Positions 50,984-60,256 of a DNA stretch of 64,000 nucleotides are shown piece after piece. The stretch is from Micromonospora lutea (GTDB lineage: Bacteria; Actinomycetota; Actinomycetes; Mycobacteriales; Micromonosporaceae): the NCBI RefSeq assembly GCF_016863535.1, contig NZ_BOPB01000028.1, positions 121,007-185,006 on the forward strand, given 5' to 3'. The notes under the pieces were generated by a model that worked only from the letters and a program-made list of their open reading frames with translations, made no database searches and was not told the DNA's origin. The position numbers and the translations under genes were made by a program. Numbering within the stretch: position 1 is the first letter of the stretch; each line of letters opens with the position of its first letter.

Positions 50984-52654
50984 TTACCAGTTGGCCAGAC
51001 GGTCCTTGATGCCAGCGGTGACTGCGTCCTCGTACACCTTGACGTCGATCTTGCGGATGGAGTCGACGTAGGCCTGCCAGTTCTTGTCGAAGTCGGCGGG
51101 CGGGCCGGCGATGATCCCCGGCAGCTTCTGCACGCTGGTGTCGGTCAGCTGCTGGTTGACCTGGTTGGCGTCGTCGGAGAGCGTGAGGTTCCACGCCGGG
51201 TAGTACTTGGGGTTGTCCGGCGCCTTGTTCACGAAGTCAAGCCAGGTCTTCTTGCCGTACTTCGCCATGAAGTCCTTGTCGTAGTCGCTCAGCGTCGCGT
51301 AGAACTCGGCGGGCTGGTCGTCGGGGCTGTAGGCGTTGCCGTCGGAGAACTTGCCGTTGCGCTTGGGCAGCATGTCGAGCAGCGCATCGAGACGGTTGGA
51401 GGCACGCCAGGTGAGGTCCTTGTAGTTCTTCCGCTGCTCGTCCGTGCGGGAGAAGACGCCGTCGGCGCCGACCTGGTAGTCCTCGCCAGCGATGCCCCAG
51501 GAGAGCGTCTTCTGCCACTCATCGCTGAGCATGATGTCGAGGAACTTCAGTGCCTTCTTCGGCTGCTTGCTGGAGACCGAGATGCCGAACCCCTGGTTGG
51601 TGTTCATGACGGGGCGGTCGGCGTACCAGGGCTTCACCCCGTCGTAGACGGGCATGAGGGGCACGTAGGTGTACTCGTCCTTGCCGGCGCTCTGCAGCGA
51701 CTGGGTGGCGGTCTGGAAGTTCCAGCCCTGGTCGTGCATGCCGAGGACGGTGCCGGTGGCCAGCTTCGCGGTGTACTGGTCGAACGTCAGGGTGAAGGAC
51801 TCGGGGTCGACGACACCCGAGTTGTACTGCTGGTTGAGGACCTTGTAGAAGTTCTTCGCGATGTCCTTGTCGGCGAAGATCGACGCGTTGTTGTTGCTGT
51901 CGACGACGACGCCACCGTTGTTCGGGAAGCCTGCCAGCTGCGCCGGCGGGTTAGTCATGCCCCACTCACGGCCCGTGGACGCCAGAATTTCGAAGCCGAC
52001 GGTCGGGGCGCCGGCGGTCTTGGGGTGCTTCGCCTTGTAGTTCGAGATGAGCTGGAAGTAGCGGTCGAGCGTCATGTTGCTGAGGTCCGGGTAGCCGGCG
52101 TCCGCGAGCACACGCTTCTGGATCCAGAACGCGGGACCGTAGTAGACGCCGCCCGTGATGTCGCCGTAGAAGCGGTTGTAGTTCGGGAGGATGTACAGGC
52201 CCTTGTCCACCTCGTCGCCCGAGTAGCTCATCTTCTTGATGTCGTCCTTGACGTGCTCGGCGAGGTTGGGGTAGTCCCCCTTGGCCAGCATGTCGTCCAG
52301 GCGCCGCAGAGCGCCGCCCTGCAGGAGACGCTGCTTCAGGTCGCCGGTGCCGATGAGGTCGGGGAACTCACCGCCGGCGAGCATGACACCGATCTTCTGG
52401 TCCTCGTTGTCCGGCGTGACGATCTCGTACTTGAGGGTGACACCGAGCTTGTCCTTGAGCAGCTTGGTGATCTTGTTGTCGGGTGCCGGGGCCTGCTGGG
52501 CCGACGTGATCCAGACCGTGAACGTCGTGGGGTCACTGGGGGTCAGCGTTCCCGAGTCGTCTTCGGGGTCGTCGGCAGAGGTACATCCGACAAGTCCTAC
52601 TAACACGGCTGCAGCCAGGACAACAATTGACAACTTCGTTCTTGTGGTACGCAC
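50984..52654 (-). CDS. Lipoprotein oligosaccharide-binding protein (family 1 solute-binding, LplA-like)
   Basis: 556-residue extracellular lipoprotein: signal peptide with lipobox VVLAAAVLVGLVGCTSADD (Cys at ~residue 24), then a long type II binding fold (FPDLIGTGDLKQRLLQGGAL, DEVDKGLYILPNYNRFYGDI, GFEILASTGREWGMTNPPAQ, YVPLMPVYDGVKPWYADRPV). Length and order match LplA-type proteins for complex oligosaccharides. GTG 52654 has GGGAGA 7 bases upstream; longer frames run through the promoter into the divergent gene and are rejected. First gene of the importer operon. Confidence 0.92.
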   Translation of the reverse strand: MRTTRTKLSIVVLAAAVLVGLVGCTSADDPEDDSGTLTPSDPTTFTVWITSAQQAPAPDNKITKLLKDKLGVTLKYEIVTPDNEDQKIGVMLAGGEFPDLIGTGDLKQRLLQGGALRRLDDMLAKGDYPNLAEHVKDDIKKMSYSGDEVDKGLYILPNYNRFYGDITGGVYYGPAFWIQKRVLADAGYPDLSNMTLDRYFQLISNYKAKHPKTAGAPTVGFEILASTGREWGMTNPPAQLAGFPNNGGVVVDSNNNASIFADKDIAKNFYKVLNQQYNSGVVDPESFTLTFDQYTAKLATGTVLGMHDQGWNFQTATQSLQSAGKDEYTYVPLMPVYDGVKPWYADRPVMNTNQGFGISVSSKQPKKALKFLDIMLSDEWQKTLSWGIAGEDYQVGADGVFSRTDEQRKNYKDLTWRASNRLDALLDMLPKRNGKFSDGNAYSPDDQPAEFYATLSDYDKDFMAKYGKKTWLDFVNKAPDNPKYYPAWNLTLSDDANQVNQQLTDTSVQKLPGIIAGPPADFDKNWQAYVDSIRKIDVKVYEDAVTAGIKDRLANW

Positions 52655-52753
52655 CGAGGTCTCTCCCTTGAGAACAGTTCCGGTCGTCCTTGACTGGAAT
52701 TTGTGGGCACATCGACGCGAGCTGGGGCTTGGCGTCCTCATCCAGAGCGGGAT

Positions 52754-52791
52754 TTTAGCGTTAAAGTAAAGAGTCGATCGTGTTGCGTCAA
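52754..52791 (-). promoter_or_regulatory. Sigma-70-like promoter with overlapping LacI-type operator
   Basis: On the minus strand TTGACG (52791–52786), a 17-base spacer and TACTTT (52768–52763) form a near-consensus promoter for the binding-protein operon. The imperfect palindrome TTTAACGCTAAA (52765–52754), CG-centred as in LacI-family operators, overlaps the end of the -10 box. The divergent LacI-family gene starts ~90 bases away, so it is the likely repressor. Confidence 0.75.
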
Positions 52792-52879
52792 GGCCCGCCC
52801 CGGCGTGTGGATGGGTGGCGGGCTTCTCGCCAGACGACGTTGCTGAGCTGGCAGAATGCCGCGATAAGGAGGATATGTG

Positions 52880-53881
52880 GTGAGGATGGCGGACGTCGCC
52901 CGTGAGGCGGGCGTCTCGGTCATGACCGTGTCGAACGTCGTCAACGAGCGCCTCCCGGTCAACGAGCCGACGCGTGCCCGTGTCATGGCCGCCGTCGAGG
53001 CGCTGGGGTACGAGGTCAACCTGACCGCGCGCCACCTGCGCGCGGGACGGACCGACACCGTCGCCTTCATCGTGCCGAGCTTCCACGACTACTTCGGTGA
53101 GGTCTCCGACAAGATCGCGCCGCTGATCGAGGCCGAGGGGCGGCACCTCGTCCTTGAGCGAACGAGCGGCAGCCCCGAGCATGAGATGGCGGCGCTGAGC
53201 GTCGCGCGACTCCAGCTCTACGACGGCGTCCTGCTGTCCGTCGCCGGACTCGACCGCGACCAGCTGGACCGCGTGCGTACCACCAAGCCCATCGTGCTGC
53301 TCGGCGAGCGTGACGTGCCCGACCGGTTCAACCACGTGCGGCTGGCGAACGAAGAGGGCGCCCGTCTCGCGACGGCGCACATGATCGAGCACGGCTCGCG
53401 GCGCATCGTTGGGTTGGGCTGCACGTTCGACACCGCGCACATGATGACGTCGGACCGCCGCATTGGCTGGGAGCGCGCACATCGCGATGCCGGCCTCGAT
53501 GTCGACGCACGCTATGTGGTGCCCATCTCCACGTTCACGTCGGCGGCCGGACGTGATGCCCTGCTCGATGTGATCGCGTCCGGTCTGCCCTTCGACGGCG
53601 TCTTCGCCGTCACCGACGTCGTCGCGCTCGGCGCGGTCGCGGCCCTGGCAGAGAGCGGGCTCCGGGTGCCCACCGACGTCCAGCTTGCCGGGTTCGACAA
53701 CCTCGACATGTCAAGCTTCGTCCCGCCCGGCCTCACCTCCGTCGACGCGAACCATGAAGGTGTCGCTGAGACCGCGGTGGGTCTGCTGCACCGGCAGATG
53801 GCGGGCTGGACCGGCCCGGCCGAGCACGTCGTCGCGCCCGTCCGTCTCGTGGTACGTGGCTCCACCCGCGGTGGGGCTTAG
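52880..53881 (+). CDS. LacI-family transcriptional regulator of the arabinoxylan locus
   Basis: 333 residues. Helix-turn-helix MADVAREAGVSVMTVSNVVN at the very N-terminus, hinge ARHLRAGRTDTVAFIVPSFH, then a sensor domain with PIVLLGERDVPDRFNHVRLA, FDGVFAVTDVVALGAVAALA and LAGFDNLDMSSFVPPGLTSV. It probably represses the divergent importer operon and the GH genes downstream until a pentose-containing inducer binds. AAGGAGG at 52866–52872 fits GTG 52880 (7-base spacing) better than GTG 52877; ATG 52886 is also possible. Confidence 0.92.
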   Translation: MRMADVAREAGVSVMTVSNVVNERLPVNEPTRARVMAAVEALGYEVNLTARHLRAGRTDTVAFIVPSFHDYFGEVSDKIAPLIEAEGRHLVLERTSGSPEHEMAALSVARLQLYDGVLLSVAGLDRDQLDRVRTTKPIVLLGERDVPDRFNHVRLANEEGARLATAHMIEHGSRRIVGLGCTFDTAHMMTSDRRIGWERAHRDAGLDVDARYVVPISTFTSAAGRDALLDVIASGLPFDGVFAVTDVVALGAVAALAESGLRVPTDVQLAGFDNLDMSSFVPPGLTSVDANHEGVAETAVGLLHRQMAGWTGPAEHVVAPVRLVVRGSTRGGA

Positions 53882-53911
53882 GGCCGTGCAACCACCCGCG
53901 CCGTTTAGCCC

Positions 53912-53929
53912 GTTTCGTTCGAAGGAAAC
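53912..53929. promoter_or_regulatory. Palindrome upstream of the GH51 gene
   Basis: GTTTCGTTCGAAGGAAAC is an 18-bp inverted repeat with one mismatched pair, 31 bases after the LacI stop. It could be an operator or promoter element for the glycosidase operon; it does not resemble the TTTAACGCTAAA site. Confidence 0.4.
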
Positions 53930-53989
53930 CAGTTCGAGCACCTATGGGCGCACGTCCGCCTTGCGCGCCGTCCCCGCATCCCCGATCAC

Positions 53990-54131
53990 CGGGACGCGGC
54001 ACCGGCATCTACGACCCCGACACCGCCACCGAGCTCGTCGACGAGCACACGGTGACAGCGATCCCGTTCTCGACCTGGGGCAACCGCGCCCCGGCCCGAT
54101 GCGGGTCTGGCTTCCGCGAGCTCCTCGCTGA
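53990..54131 (+). pseudogene. C-terminal remnant of a GH127-type beta-L-arabinofuranosidase
   Basis: One frame reads ELVDEHTVTAIPFSTWGNRAP and, after a frame change near 54090, GPMRVWLPRAPR then stop. Together these match the usual end of GH127 enzymes (…TAIPYxxWxNRGPGxMxVWLP). The remainder of the ~650-residue protein is missing. The remnant lies between the regulator and GH51 genes, so a GH127 gene was probably once part of the locus. Confidence 0.65.
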
Positions 54132-54169
54132 GGCATGCAATGACGGAACACGCAACTGATGGGGAGACA

Positions 54170-55696
54170 ATGACGACGACCACGACCGCAGTGATCGACC
54201 TCGACCTGCCCGGCGCCACGATCAGCCGGCACGTGTACGGGCACTTCGCCGAGCACCTGGGGCGGTGCATCTACGGCGGGTTCTGGGTGGGTGAGGACTC
54301 GCCGGTCGCGAACGTGCGGGGCATCCGCTCGGACGTGGTCGAGGCGTTGCGGGCGATCTCGATTCCGAACCTGCGCTGGCCGGGCGGCTGCTTCGCCGAC
54401 GACTACCACTGGCGTGACGGCATCGGCCCGCGCGAGAGCCGCCCGCGCATGGTCAACTCGCACTGGGGCGACGTGGTGGAGGACAACGCGTTCGGCACGC
54501 ACGAGTTCATGGACCTGTGCGAGCTGCTCGGCGCGGACCCGTACGTGTCGGGGAACGTGGGGTCCGGGTCGGTGGCGGAGATGTCGGACTGGGTGGAGTA
54601 CCTGACCCGGGCGGACGACTCACCGATGGCGGCGCTGCGGCGGGCGAACGGGCGGGAGCAGCCGTGGCGGGTGCCGTTCTGGGGCCTGGGCAACGAGGCG
54701 TGGGGCTGCGGCGGCAACCTGCGCGCCGAGCAGTTCGCCTCGCTGGCCCGGCAGTACGCGACCTACACCCGCAACCACGGCGGCAACCTGCTGTACCGGA
54801 TCGCGGCGGGCGCGAACGAGGCCGACCTGCACTGGACCGAGACGCTCCTGCGCTCGTTCGACGACCTGGCGGCGGACCCGGCCGCGCCGGCGGGCCCGTT
54901 CCAGGCCGTGTCGCTGCACTACTACACGATGGCCGGGTCGTGGTCGGACAAGGGCGACGCCACCGGGTTCAGCACCGACCAGTGGTACGTGACCATGGCC
55001 CGCGCCCGGCGCATGGAGGAGCTGCTCACCCGGCACTCCACGGTCATGGACCGCTACGACCCGCACCGCAAGGTCGGCTTGGTGGTGGACGAGTGGGGCA
55101 CGTGGTGGAACGTGGAGAAGGGCACCAACCCCGGGTTCCTGTACCAGCAGAACACGCTGCGCGACGCCCTGGTCGCCTCGGTGCACTTCGACGCGTTCCA
55201 CCGGCACGCCGAGCGCGTGGTCATGGCGAACATCGCCCAGACCGTCAACGTGCTACAGGCCATGATCCTCACCGACCCCGACACGGGGACGCTCGTGCTC
55301 ACCCCGACGTACCACGTCTTCGCCATGAACACCGGCCACCACGACGCCGCCTCCCTCGCGGTGCACCTGCGCGACGTCGAGACTCGCGCTGTCGACGGGA
55401 CCGAGCTGCCGCTGGTCTCGGCGTCCGCGTCGGTCAAGGGCGACACCGCCCTGGTCTCGCTGTCCAACCTCGACGCCGATACGGACCGCATCCTCGTCCT
55501 GGACCTGCGCGGCCGCGACGTCGTCGGGCACACCGCGCGGGTGCTGACCGCCACGGCGCTCGACGCGCACAACACCCCCGCGCAGCTCGACGCCGTCGCC
55601 CCCACCGACCATGCCGGTGTGCGCCCCCACCCCCGAGGGCTCGAGGTCGACCTGCCCGCCCACTCCTACGTCACCGTGGCGCTCGAGCTGCGTTGA
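54170..55696 (+). CDS. GH51 alpha-L-arabinofuranosidase
   Basis: 508-residue intracellular-type GH51 enzyme, no signal peptide. Conserved N-terminus ISRHVYGHFAEHLGRCIYGG; IPNLRWPGGCFADDYHW; acid/base Glu in WGLGNEAWGCGG; nucleophile Glu in LVVDEWGTWWNVE; C-terminal beta domain ending HSYVTVALELR. It removes arabinose side chains from imported arabinoxylan or arabinan oligomers. ATG 54170 has GGGGAG just upstream; ATG 54140 (10 residues longer) is possible. The next gene starts on the last base of its stop (TGATG). Confidence 0.93.
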   Translation: MTTTTTAVIDLDLPGATISRHVYGHFAEHLGRCIYGGFWVGEDSPVANVRGIRSDVVEALRAISIPNLRWPGGCFADDYHWRDGIGPRESRPRMVNSHWGDVVEDNAFGTHEFMDLCELLGADPYVSGNVGSGSVAEMSDWVEYLTRADDSPMAALRRANGREQPWRVPFWGLGNEAWGCGGNLRAEQFASLARQYATYTRNHGGNLLYRIAAGANEADLHWTETLLRSFDDLAADPAAPAGPFQAVSLHYYTMAGSWSDKGDATGFSTDQWYVTMARARRMEELLTRHSTVMDRYDPHRKVGLVVDEWGTWWNVEKGTNPGFLYQQNTLRDALVASVHFDAFHRHAERVVMANIAQTVNVLQAMILTDPDTGTLVLTPTYHVFAMNTGHHDAASLAVHLRDVETRAVDGTELPLVSASASVKGDTALVSLSNLDADTDRILVLDLRGRDVVGHTARVLTATALDAHNTPAQLDAVAPTDHAGVRPHPRGLEVDLPAHSYVTVALELR

Positions 55697-57384
55697 TGGA
55701 CCGACCGAACCTGAACATCCGCGACGGCGGGGCGGGGGCAGACTTCACCAACCCGGTCATCTTCGCGGACGTGCCCGACCCGGACGTCGTCTTCGACGGC
55801 CGGTACTACTACATGGTCAGCACGACGATGTACTTCGCGCCGAGCGTCCCGATCATGCGCTCGAGCGACCTGGTGCACTGGTGGATCGCCGGGTATACAG
55901 CGGCGATCCTCGACGACACGGACGCGCTGGCGCTGCGCAACGGCCAGGACGCGTACGGCCAGGGCAGCTGGGCAGCGAGCATCAGGTTCCATGACGGGAC
56001 CTACTACGTGTCGGTTGGCAGCCTCACCACGCGGCAGACGTACATCTACTCGACTCCCAACATCGAGCGCGGGCCGTGGACCAGGTCGGTGCTCGACGGG
56101 TACGCCCACGATCAGTCGCTGCTGTTCGACGGCGACGACGTCTGGCTTGTCTACGGTGGCGGGTCGATCGACCTGCGCAGGCTGCGGCGACACGAGGACG
56201 GGACCCTTGCGTGGGACGGCCCGGCGACGCGGCTCGTCGAGCACGCCAACGTCGACCAGACCAGCGGGCTGAATGCCGAGGGCGCTCACGCGTACAAGAT
56301 CGGGGACTACTACTACGTCTTCATGATCCAGTGGCCGTCGGGTGGCATCCGCCAGGAGGTGCTGTGGCGGTCGACGTCACTAACGCCGCAGTCGGCGGGC
56401 GGCGTGTGGGAGGGCCGGGTCGTGCTCAGCCAGGGCGTGACGGTCGGGGGCCGACCCGGAACCGGCGTGGCCCAGGGTGGAGTCGTCCAGACGTCCGACG
56501 GGCAGTGGTACGCCATGCTGTTCCAGGACGAGGGCCCGCTGGGTCGTTCGCCTCAGCTCGTTGGCGTGGCCTGGGATGACGACGGGTGGCCGGTGTTCGC
56601 TCTCAATCCGGAAGCGCCCGCGGCGGCCGCACGGACGGCCGGTGACGGCGCCGCCGTCGTCGCCTCGGACGACTTCGACAACCTCCTTGAGCGTGCGGGC
56701 CACTGGAACACGGCCAACGCGGACCTCCTGGCAGAGTCCGCCGAGAACGCATGGAACGGGTCAAACCTGGGGCTCCAGTGGCAGTGGAACCACAACCCGG
56801 ACAACCGGTTCTGGTCGCTCACCGAGCGGCCCGGACACCTGCGGCTGACCACGGGCAGCGTCGCCTCGGGCATCCTCGATGCGCGCAACACGCTCACCCA
56901 ACGCACGCTCGGACCCACGAGCTCCGGCGCCATCTCGCTGGACGTCTCGCACATGAAGGACGGGGACGTCGCAGGCATCTCCGCCTACCAGCGCAAGTAC
57001 GGATACATCGCGGTGACGATGGAGGCGGGGACCAGGAGCCTGGTGATGCGCCGGGCAGGCGGCGACGGCGTCATCGCCTTCACCAGCGCACCGGTGCCGC
57101 TGCGGGCGGACGTCGTCTACCTGCGCGCGGACGTCGACTTCCGGGATGCCGTCGATACGGCGTCGTTCGCGTACTCGTACGACGGCAGCAACTGGACCTG
57201 GCTGGGCGACACCGTGCAGATGCAGTACGACCTCGCGCACTTCACCGGGTACCGGTTCGCCCTCTTCAACTACGCCACTGCCGAGCCCGGGGGATACGTC
57301 GACGTGGACTGCTTCCGTGTCAGCGACACCACCGGGCTAGCAAACCCCACTCACCGACGAAGCGAGGGAACTCTCCATGACTGA
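55696..57384 (+). CDS. GH43 family beta-xylosidase/arabinofuranosidase
   Basis: 562 residues. N-terminal five-bladed propeller of GH43 with catalytic base Asp in DVPDPDVVFDGRYYYMVST, pKa-modulating Asp in YAHDQSLLFDGDDVWLVYGG and acid Glu in SGLNAEGAHAYKIGDYYYVF. A C-terminal ~210-residue beta-sandwich (NLGLQWQWNHNPDNRFWSLT to GGYVDVDCFRVSDTTG) is the usual accessory domain of larger GH43 xylosidases. No signal peptide, so cytoplasmic. Translationally coupled to GH51 and overlapping GH39 by 8 bases. Confidence 0.92.
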   Translation: MDRPNLNIRDGGAGADFTNPVIFADVPDPDVVFDGRYYYMVSTTMYFAPSVPIMRSSDLVHWWIAGYTAAILDDTDALALRNGQDAYGQGSWAASIRFHDGTYYVSVGSLTTRQTYIYSTPNIERGPWTRSVLDGYAHDQSLLFDGDDVWLVYGGGSIDLRRLRRHEDGTLAWDGPATRLVEHANVDQTSGLNAEGAHAYKIGDYYYVFMIQWPSGGIRQEVLWRSTSLTPQSAGGVWEGRVVLSQGVTVGGRPGTGVAQGGVVQTSDGQWYAMLFQDEGPLGRSPQLVGVAWDDDGWPVFALNPEAPAAAARTAGDGAAVVASDDFDNLLERAGHWNTANADLLAESAENAWNGSNLGLQWQWNHNPDNRFWSLTERPGHLRLTTGSVASGILDARNTLTQRTLGPTSSGAISLDVSHMKDGDVAGISAYQRKYGYIAVTMEAGTRSLVMRRAGGDGVIAFTSAPVPLRADVVYLRADVDFRDAVDTASFAYSYDGSNWTWLGDTVQMQYDLAHFTGYRFALFNYATAEPGGYVDVDCFRVSDTTGLANPTHRRSEGTLHD

Positions 57385-59086
57385 GCAGGCGACGTCAGCC
57401 CTGCTGATCGACGGGCAGGCACCCGCCGAGGTGCCGCTGCATCACGTGTGGAACGAGTGCGTCGGTGCTGGCCGCGCGAACGAGGCGTTGCGGGCGGACT
57501 GGCAGGCGCACTTCCGCGAGGCCGTCCAGGTGCTGGGCGCCCGGCATGTGCGCTTCCACGGCCTGTTCCATGACGACATGTTCGTCTACCGGACGGACAA
57601 CGGCGGCGGCTTCGGCCCGAACCAGCCGCTGCCCGAGCCGGTCTACACGTTCGCGTATGTCGACAAGGTGTTCGACGCGATCCTCGACGCGGGCGCCCGC
57701 CCGTTCGTGGAGCTCGGGTTCATGCCGCGCCAGCTCGCCACCCAGACCGAGACGCTGTTCTGGTGGAAGGCGCACTGCAGCCCGCCGAAGGAGATGGACC
57801 GCTGGGTCGCGCTGGTCGACGCCACTGTACGGCACTGGATCGAGCGGTACGGCATCGACGAGGTGCGGCAGTGGCCGTTCGAGGTGTGGAACGAGCCGAA
57901 CCTCGTGCCGAACTTCTGGACCGGGACGCGCGCCCAGTACTTCGAGCTGTACGAGGCCACGGCGCGCGCGATCAAAGCCATCGACCCCCGGCTGCGGGTC
58001 GGCGGCCCGTCAACGAGCGTGTTCGTCCCCGACGCCCGCTACTCCGGAGAGACCCACGACCCGTCGCTCGAGGTCGAGACCGCGGTGGCCACCGACCCCG
58101 ACGCGCTCGACTGGCAGCCGGTGTGGATCCACGAACTGATCGAGTACTGCGCGCAGCGCGGGCTGCCGATCGACTTCCTCTCCACCCACCTGTACCCGAC
58201 CGACTACGCGGCGGACTCCCTGGGCAACGTCAGCGCGATCACGCGCCAGAAGGACGCCACGTACGTCGACCTGCAGGTCCTGCGCACGATCATCGAGAAC
58301 AGTCCGTATCCGGACGCCGAGTTGCACATCACCGAGTGGTCGACCTCGCCGTCGAGCCGCGACGCGATCCACGACACGCTCTTCGCCGCCGCGTACATCG
58401 TCCGGGCGTTCCTCAAGGGCGCGCCGCTGGCCGACTCGATCTCCTACTGGACCTTCACCGACGTGTTCGAGGAGGGCGGCAGCGGCATCGGCCCCTTCCA
58501 CGGAGGCTTCGGATTCGTCAACGAGAACGGCCTGCACAAGCCGACGTTCCACGCGATGGCCATGCTCCACCGCCTCGGTGACCGCCTCCTGGCCGAGCTG
58601 CCCGACGGTGCCATCACCCGCTCGTCCGCGACGGGTGACGTGTCGGCCATCTTCTACAACTACCCCGCCGAGATGGGCACGACGGGGCTCGCGTCCCGCA
58701 ACGGCTACGCCGAGACGCGAGCCCTCGCCGAGATGGGCCCCGAGCGCCGCGTCCGGCATCGGGTCGAAGGGCTGCGCCCGGGTACCGAGCTCACCGTGGA
58801 GATCCTCGACTGGGAGCACGGGAACGTCGCCGAGGCCTGGTACCAGATGGGCGCCCCGCTCAACATCACGCGGGAACAGACCGCCGAGCTGCGCCACGTC
58901 GCCGACGGCCTCCACCGCAGCACGCTGACCGTCGGCGACGACGGCGTCCTCGACATCGACCTCACGCTGCCCGCCTGGGCGGTCGCCTCGGTCGCGCCGA
59001 CGCTCCCCGGCGGCCAGCGCCCGGATCGGGGGGGCGACGAGCCAGGCAGGGCGCGAGCGCGGAGGCGGCACTCGCCGCAGCGGTGA
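57377..59086 (+). CDS. GH39 family beta-xylosidase
   Basis: 569 residues. GH39 barrel with LGARHVRFHGLFHDDMFVYR, acid/base Glu in WPFEVWNEPNLVPNFW, and nucleophile Glu in LHITEWSTSPSSRDAIHD; SYWTFTDVFEEGG and GGFGFVNENGLHKPTFHA match family positions. The C-terminal beta domain seems complete by about residue 540 (LPAWAVASVAPTLPGG). The last ~25 residues are Arg/Gly-rich and atypical and may come from a frameshifted or fused tail. It would release xylose from oligomers delivered by the importer. No signal peptide. Confidence 0.92.
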   Translation: MTEQATSALLIDGQAPAEVPLHHVWNECVGAGRANEALRADWQAHFREAVQVLGARHVRFHGLFHDDMFVYRTDNGGGFGPNQPLPEPVYTFAYVDKVFDAILDAGARPFVELGFMPRQLATQTETLFWWKAHCSPPKEMDRWVALVDATVRHWIERYGIDEVRQWPFEVWNEPNLVPNFWTGTRAQYFELYEATARAIKAIDPRLRVGGPSTSVFVPDARYSGETHDPSLEVETAVATDPDALDWQPVWIHELIEYCAQRGLPIDFLSTHLYPTDYAADSLGNVSAITRQKDATYVDLQVLRTIIENSPYPDAELHITEWSTSPSSRDAIHDTLFAAAYIVRAFLKGAPLADSISYWTFTDVFEEGGSGIGPFHGGFGFVNENGLHKPTFHAMAMLHRLGDRLLAELPDGAITRSSATGDVSAIFYNYPAEMGTTGLASRNGYAETRALAEMGPERRVRHRVEGLRPGTELTVEILDWEHGNVAEAWYQMGAPLNITREQTAELRHVADGLHRSTLTVGDDGVLDIDLTLPAWAVASVAPTLPGGQRPDRGGDEPGRARARRRHSPQR

Positions 59087-59475
59087 CCCTGCGGACCGTC
59101 GCCGACGTACACCCGCCGTGGCAGACGCTGCTGGTCTACCCGATGCTGCAGCTCGGGCAGCAGCCGGACCGCGACACCCCGCCCCGAGTCGACGACGGCG
59201 AGGCGGCGATGTTGACCCCCAACCACCTCCCCATCCCCGTCGCGCCCCCGGGGCAGCCCTCGACCGCGCGGGGACCGACGTTGGAGGACACCGAGATCCT
59301 GTCCACGGATCCCGGCGGCCTCGCCGCGCTGTACCTTCCCCCGCAGAGCGCGGACCCGACGACGCACACCTGCGAGCGGCTGGTGGAGCTGACGGAGTGG
59401 CTCCCCGGGTGGGCCCGGTGGGGGAGCATCGGACGACGTTGGCCACGGGCTTACCGGCACCGTGACCACCCATGA
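59083..59475 (+). CDS. Doubtful hypothetical frame coupled to GH39
   Basis: 130 residues from a GTG in a GTGA overlap with the GH39 stop. It contains a Pro-rich middle (PNHLPIPVAPPGQPSTARGP) and an acidic Trp-containing end (ERLVELTEWLPGWARWG); no family recognised. Composition shifts along its length and the surrounding region is decayed. It may be the remains of a fourth operon gene rather than a working one. Confidence 0.3.
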   Translation: MTLRTVADVHPPWQTLLVYPMLQLGQQPDRDTPPRVDDGEAAMLTPNHLPIPVAPPGQPSTARGPTLEDTEILSTDPGGLAALYLPPQSADPTTHTCERLVELTEWLPGWARWGSIGRRWPRAYRHRDHP

Positions 59476-60256
59476 CGGTTACTACGTCGGCTGCCACACC
59501 GGCATCAAAGGGCCGGGCCTGCTCACTGTCCTGCTGCGGTACCGGTCCGGCCCAGCCTGCCCGCCGCAGCTGTGCGATCTGCTGACCGGCGTACGCGTCT
59601 CTGCTGCCGTGCGATAGAGCCTCCTCGCGTGCTGTCCTGAACGCAGGCACACGCCGGCAGGGCCGGGCGGCGCCCCGGCCCTCCCAGATCTCCGGCGTCT
59701 CATGTGGCTGGCCGGCGAGGCGGAGGACGACGGACGCCCCATGGAGATGCTGCTGGACAAATCGGTGATCGGCGGCAGGGCTTCTCGCTCGTGGCCGCCG
59801 AGCCGGTCCTGATCGCGGCTCGGATGACACGACAACCGGCGGACTGGACATTCACCGCTCGCATTTGGCCCAGGGAGATTCAGCGCCCGACCAATCGGCG
59901 GTGGGCCAGGCGCGCGGCGGCTATCCACTGCCACGGCATACCAACCATCACCATCGACCCTAGTTCGGCCCCGAACGAGATCGCGTGCCAGGTGATCTCG
60001 AAGAGTTGCGTGCCCCCGGCAGGGCAACAGCCTGCGTTTTCGGGCGGCCGGCACGTGTGGCTATGCCAACATGACATCCATATCAGCCACTGGCGGATAT
60101 GGGAATTTGGTTCGTGTTGGGCCTCCGACACAAACTCCCATGGCTCGATCGCCGGGTGGGACGTGTGTAAGTCCGTCTTCGGGGCCGGTGCGGTCGATGC
60201 GCCGCCGTGTGCTCCGCTGCCTGTCGGACACGGACCGGCTGTGGCAGCCTGGTCCT
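59476..60256. other. Gene-poor stretch after the arabinoxylan operon
   Basis: No convincing intact gene. Two short coding-like traces are visible: a plus-strand run around 59460–59620 (HDGYYVGCHTGIKGPGLL, ending in a stop) and the minus-strand frame 59880–60077 listed separately. Base composition is less GC-rich around 60060–60180. No repeat or terminator of note. Confidence 0.5.
59880..60077 (-). CDS. Possible small Cys/Trp-rich protein (65 aa)
   Basis: Frame beginning MSCWHSHTCRPPENAGCC with a moderately hydrophobic second half (FEITWHAISFGAELGSMVMV, GMPWQWIAAARLAHRRLV). Third codon positions are mostly G or C, which suggests real or formerly real coding sequence. There is no clear ribosome-binding site and no recognised family, so it could be a gene fragment. 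Confidence 0.3.
   Translation of the reverse strand: MSCWHSHTCRPPENAGCCPAGGTQLFEITWHAISFGAELGSMVMVGMPWQWIAAARLAHRRLVGR

Noticed and set aside
59482..60054. 190-residue minus-strand frame
   Set aside because: Arg/Pro/Ser-rich without domain; codon-position bias does not support coding.
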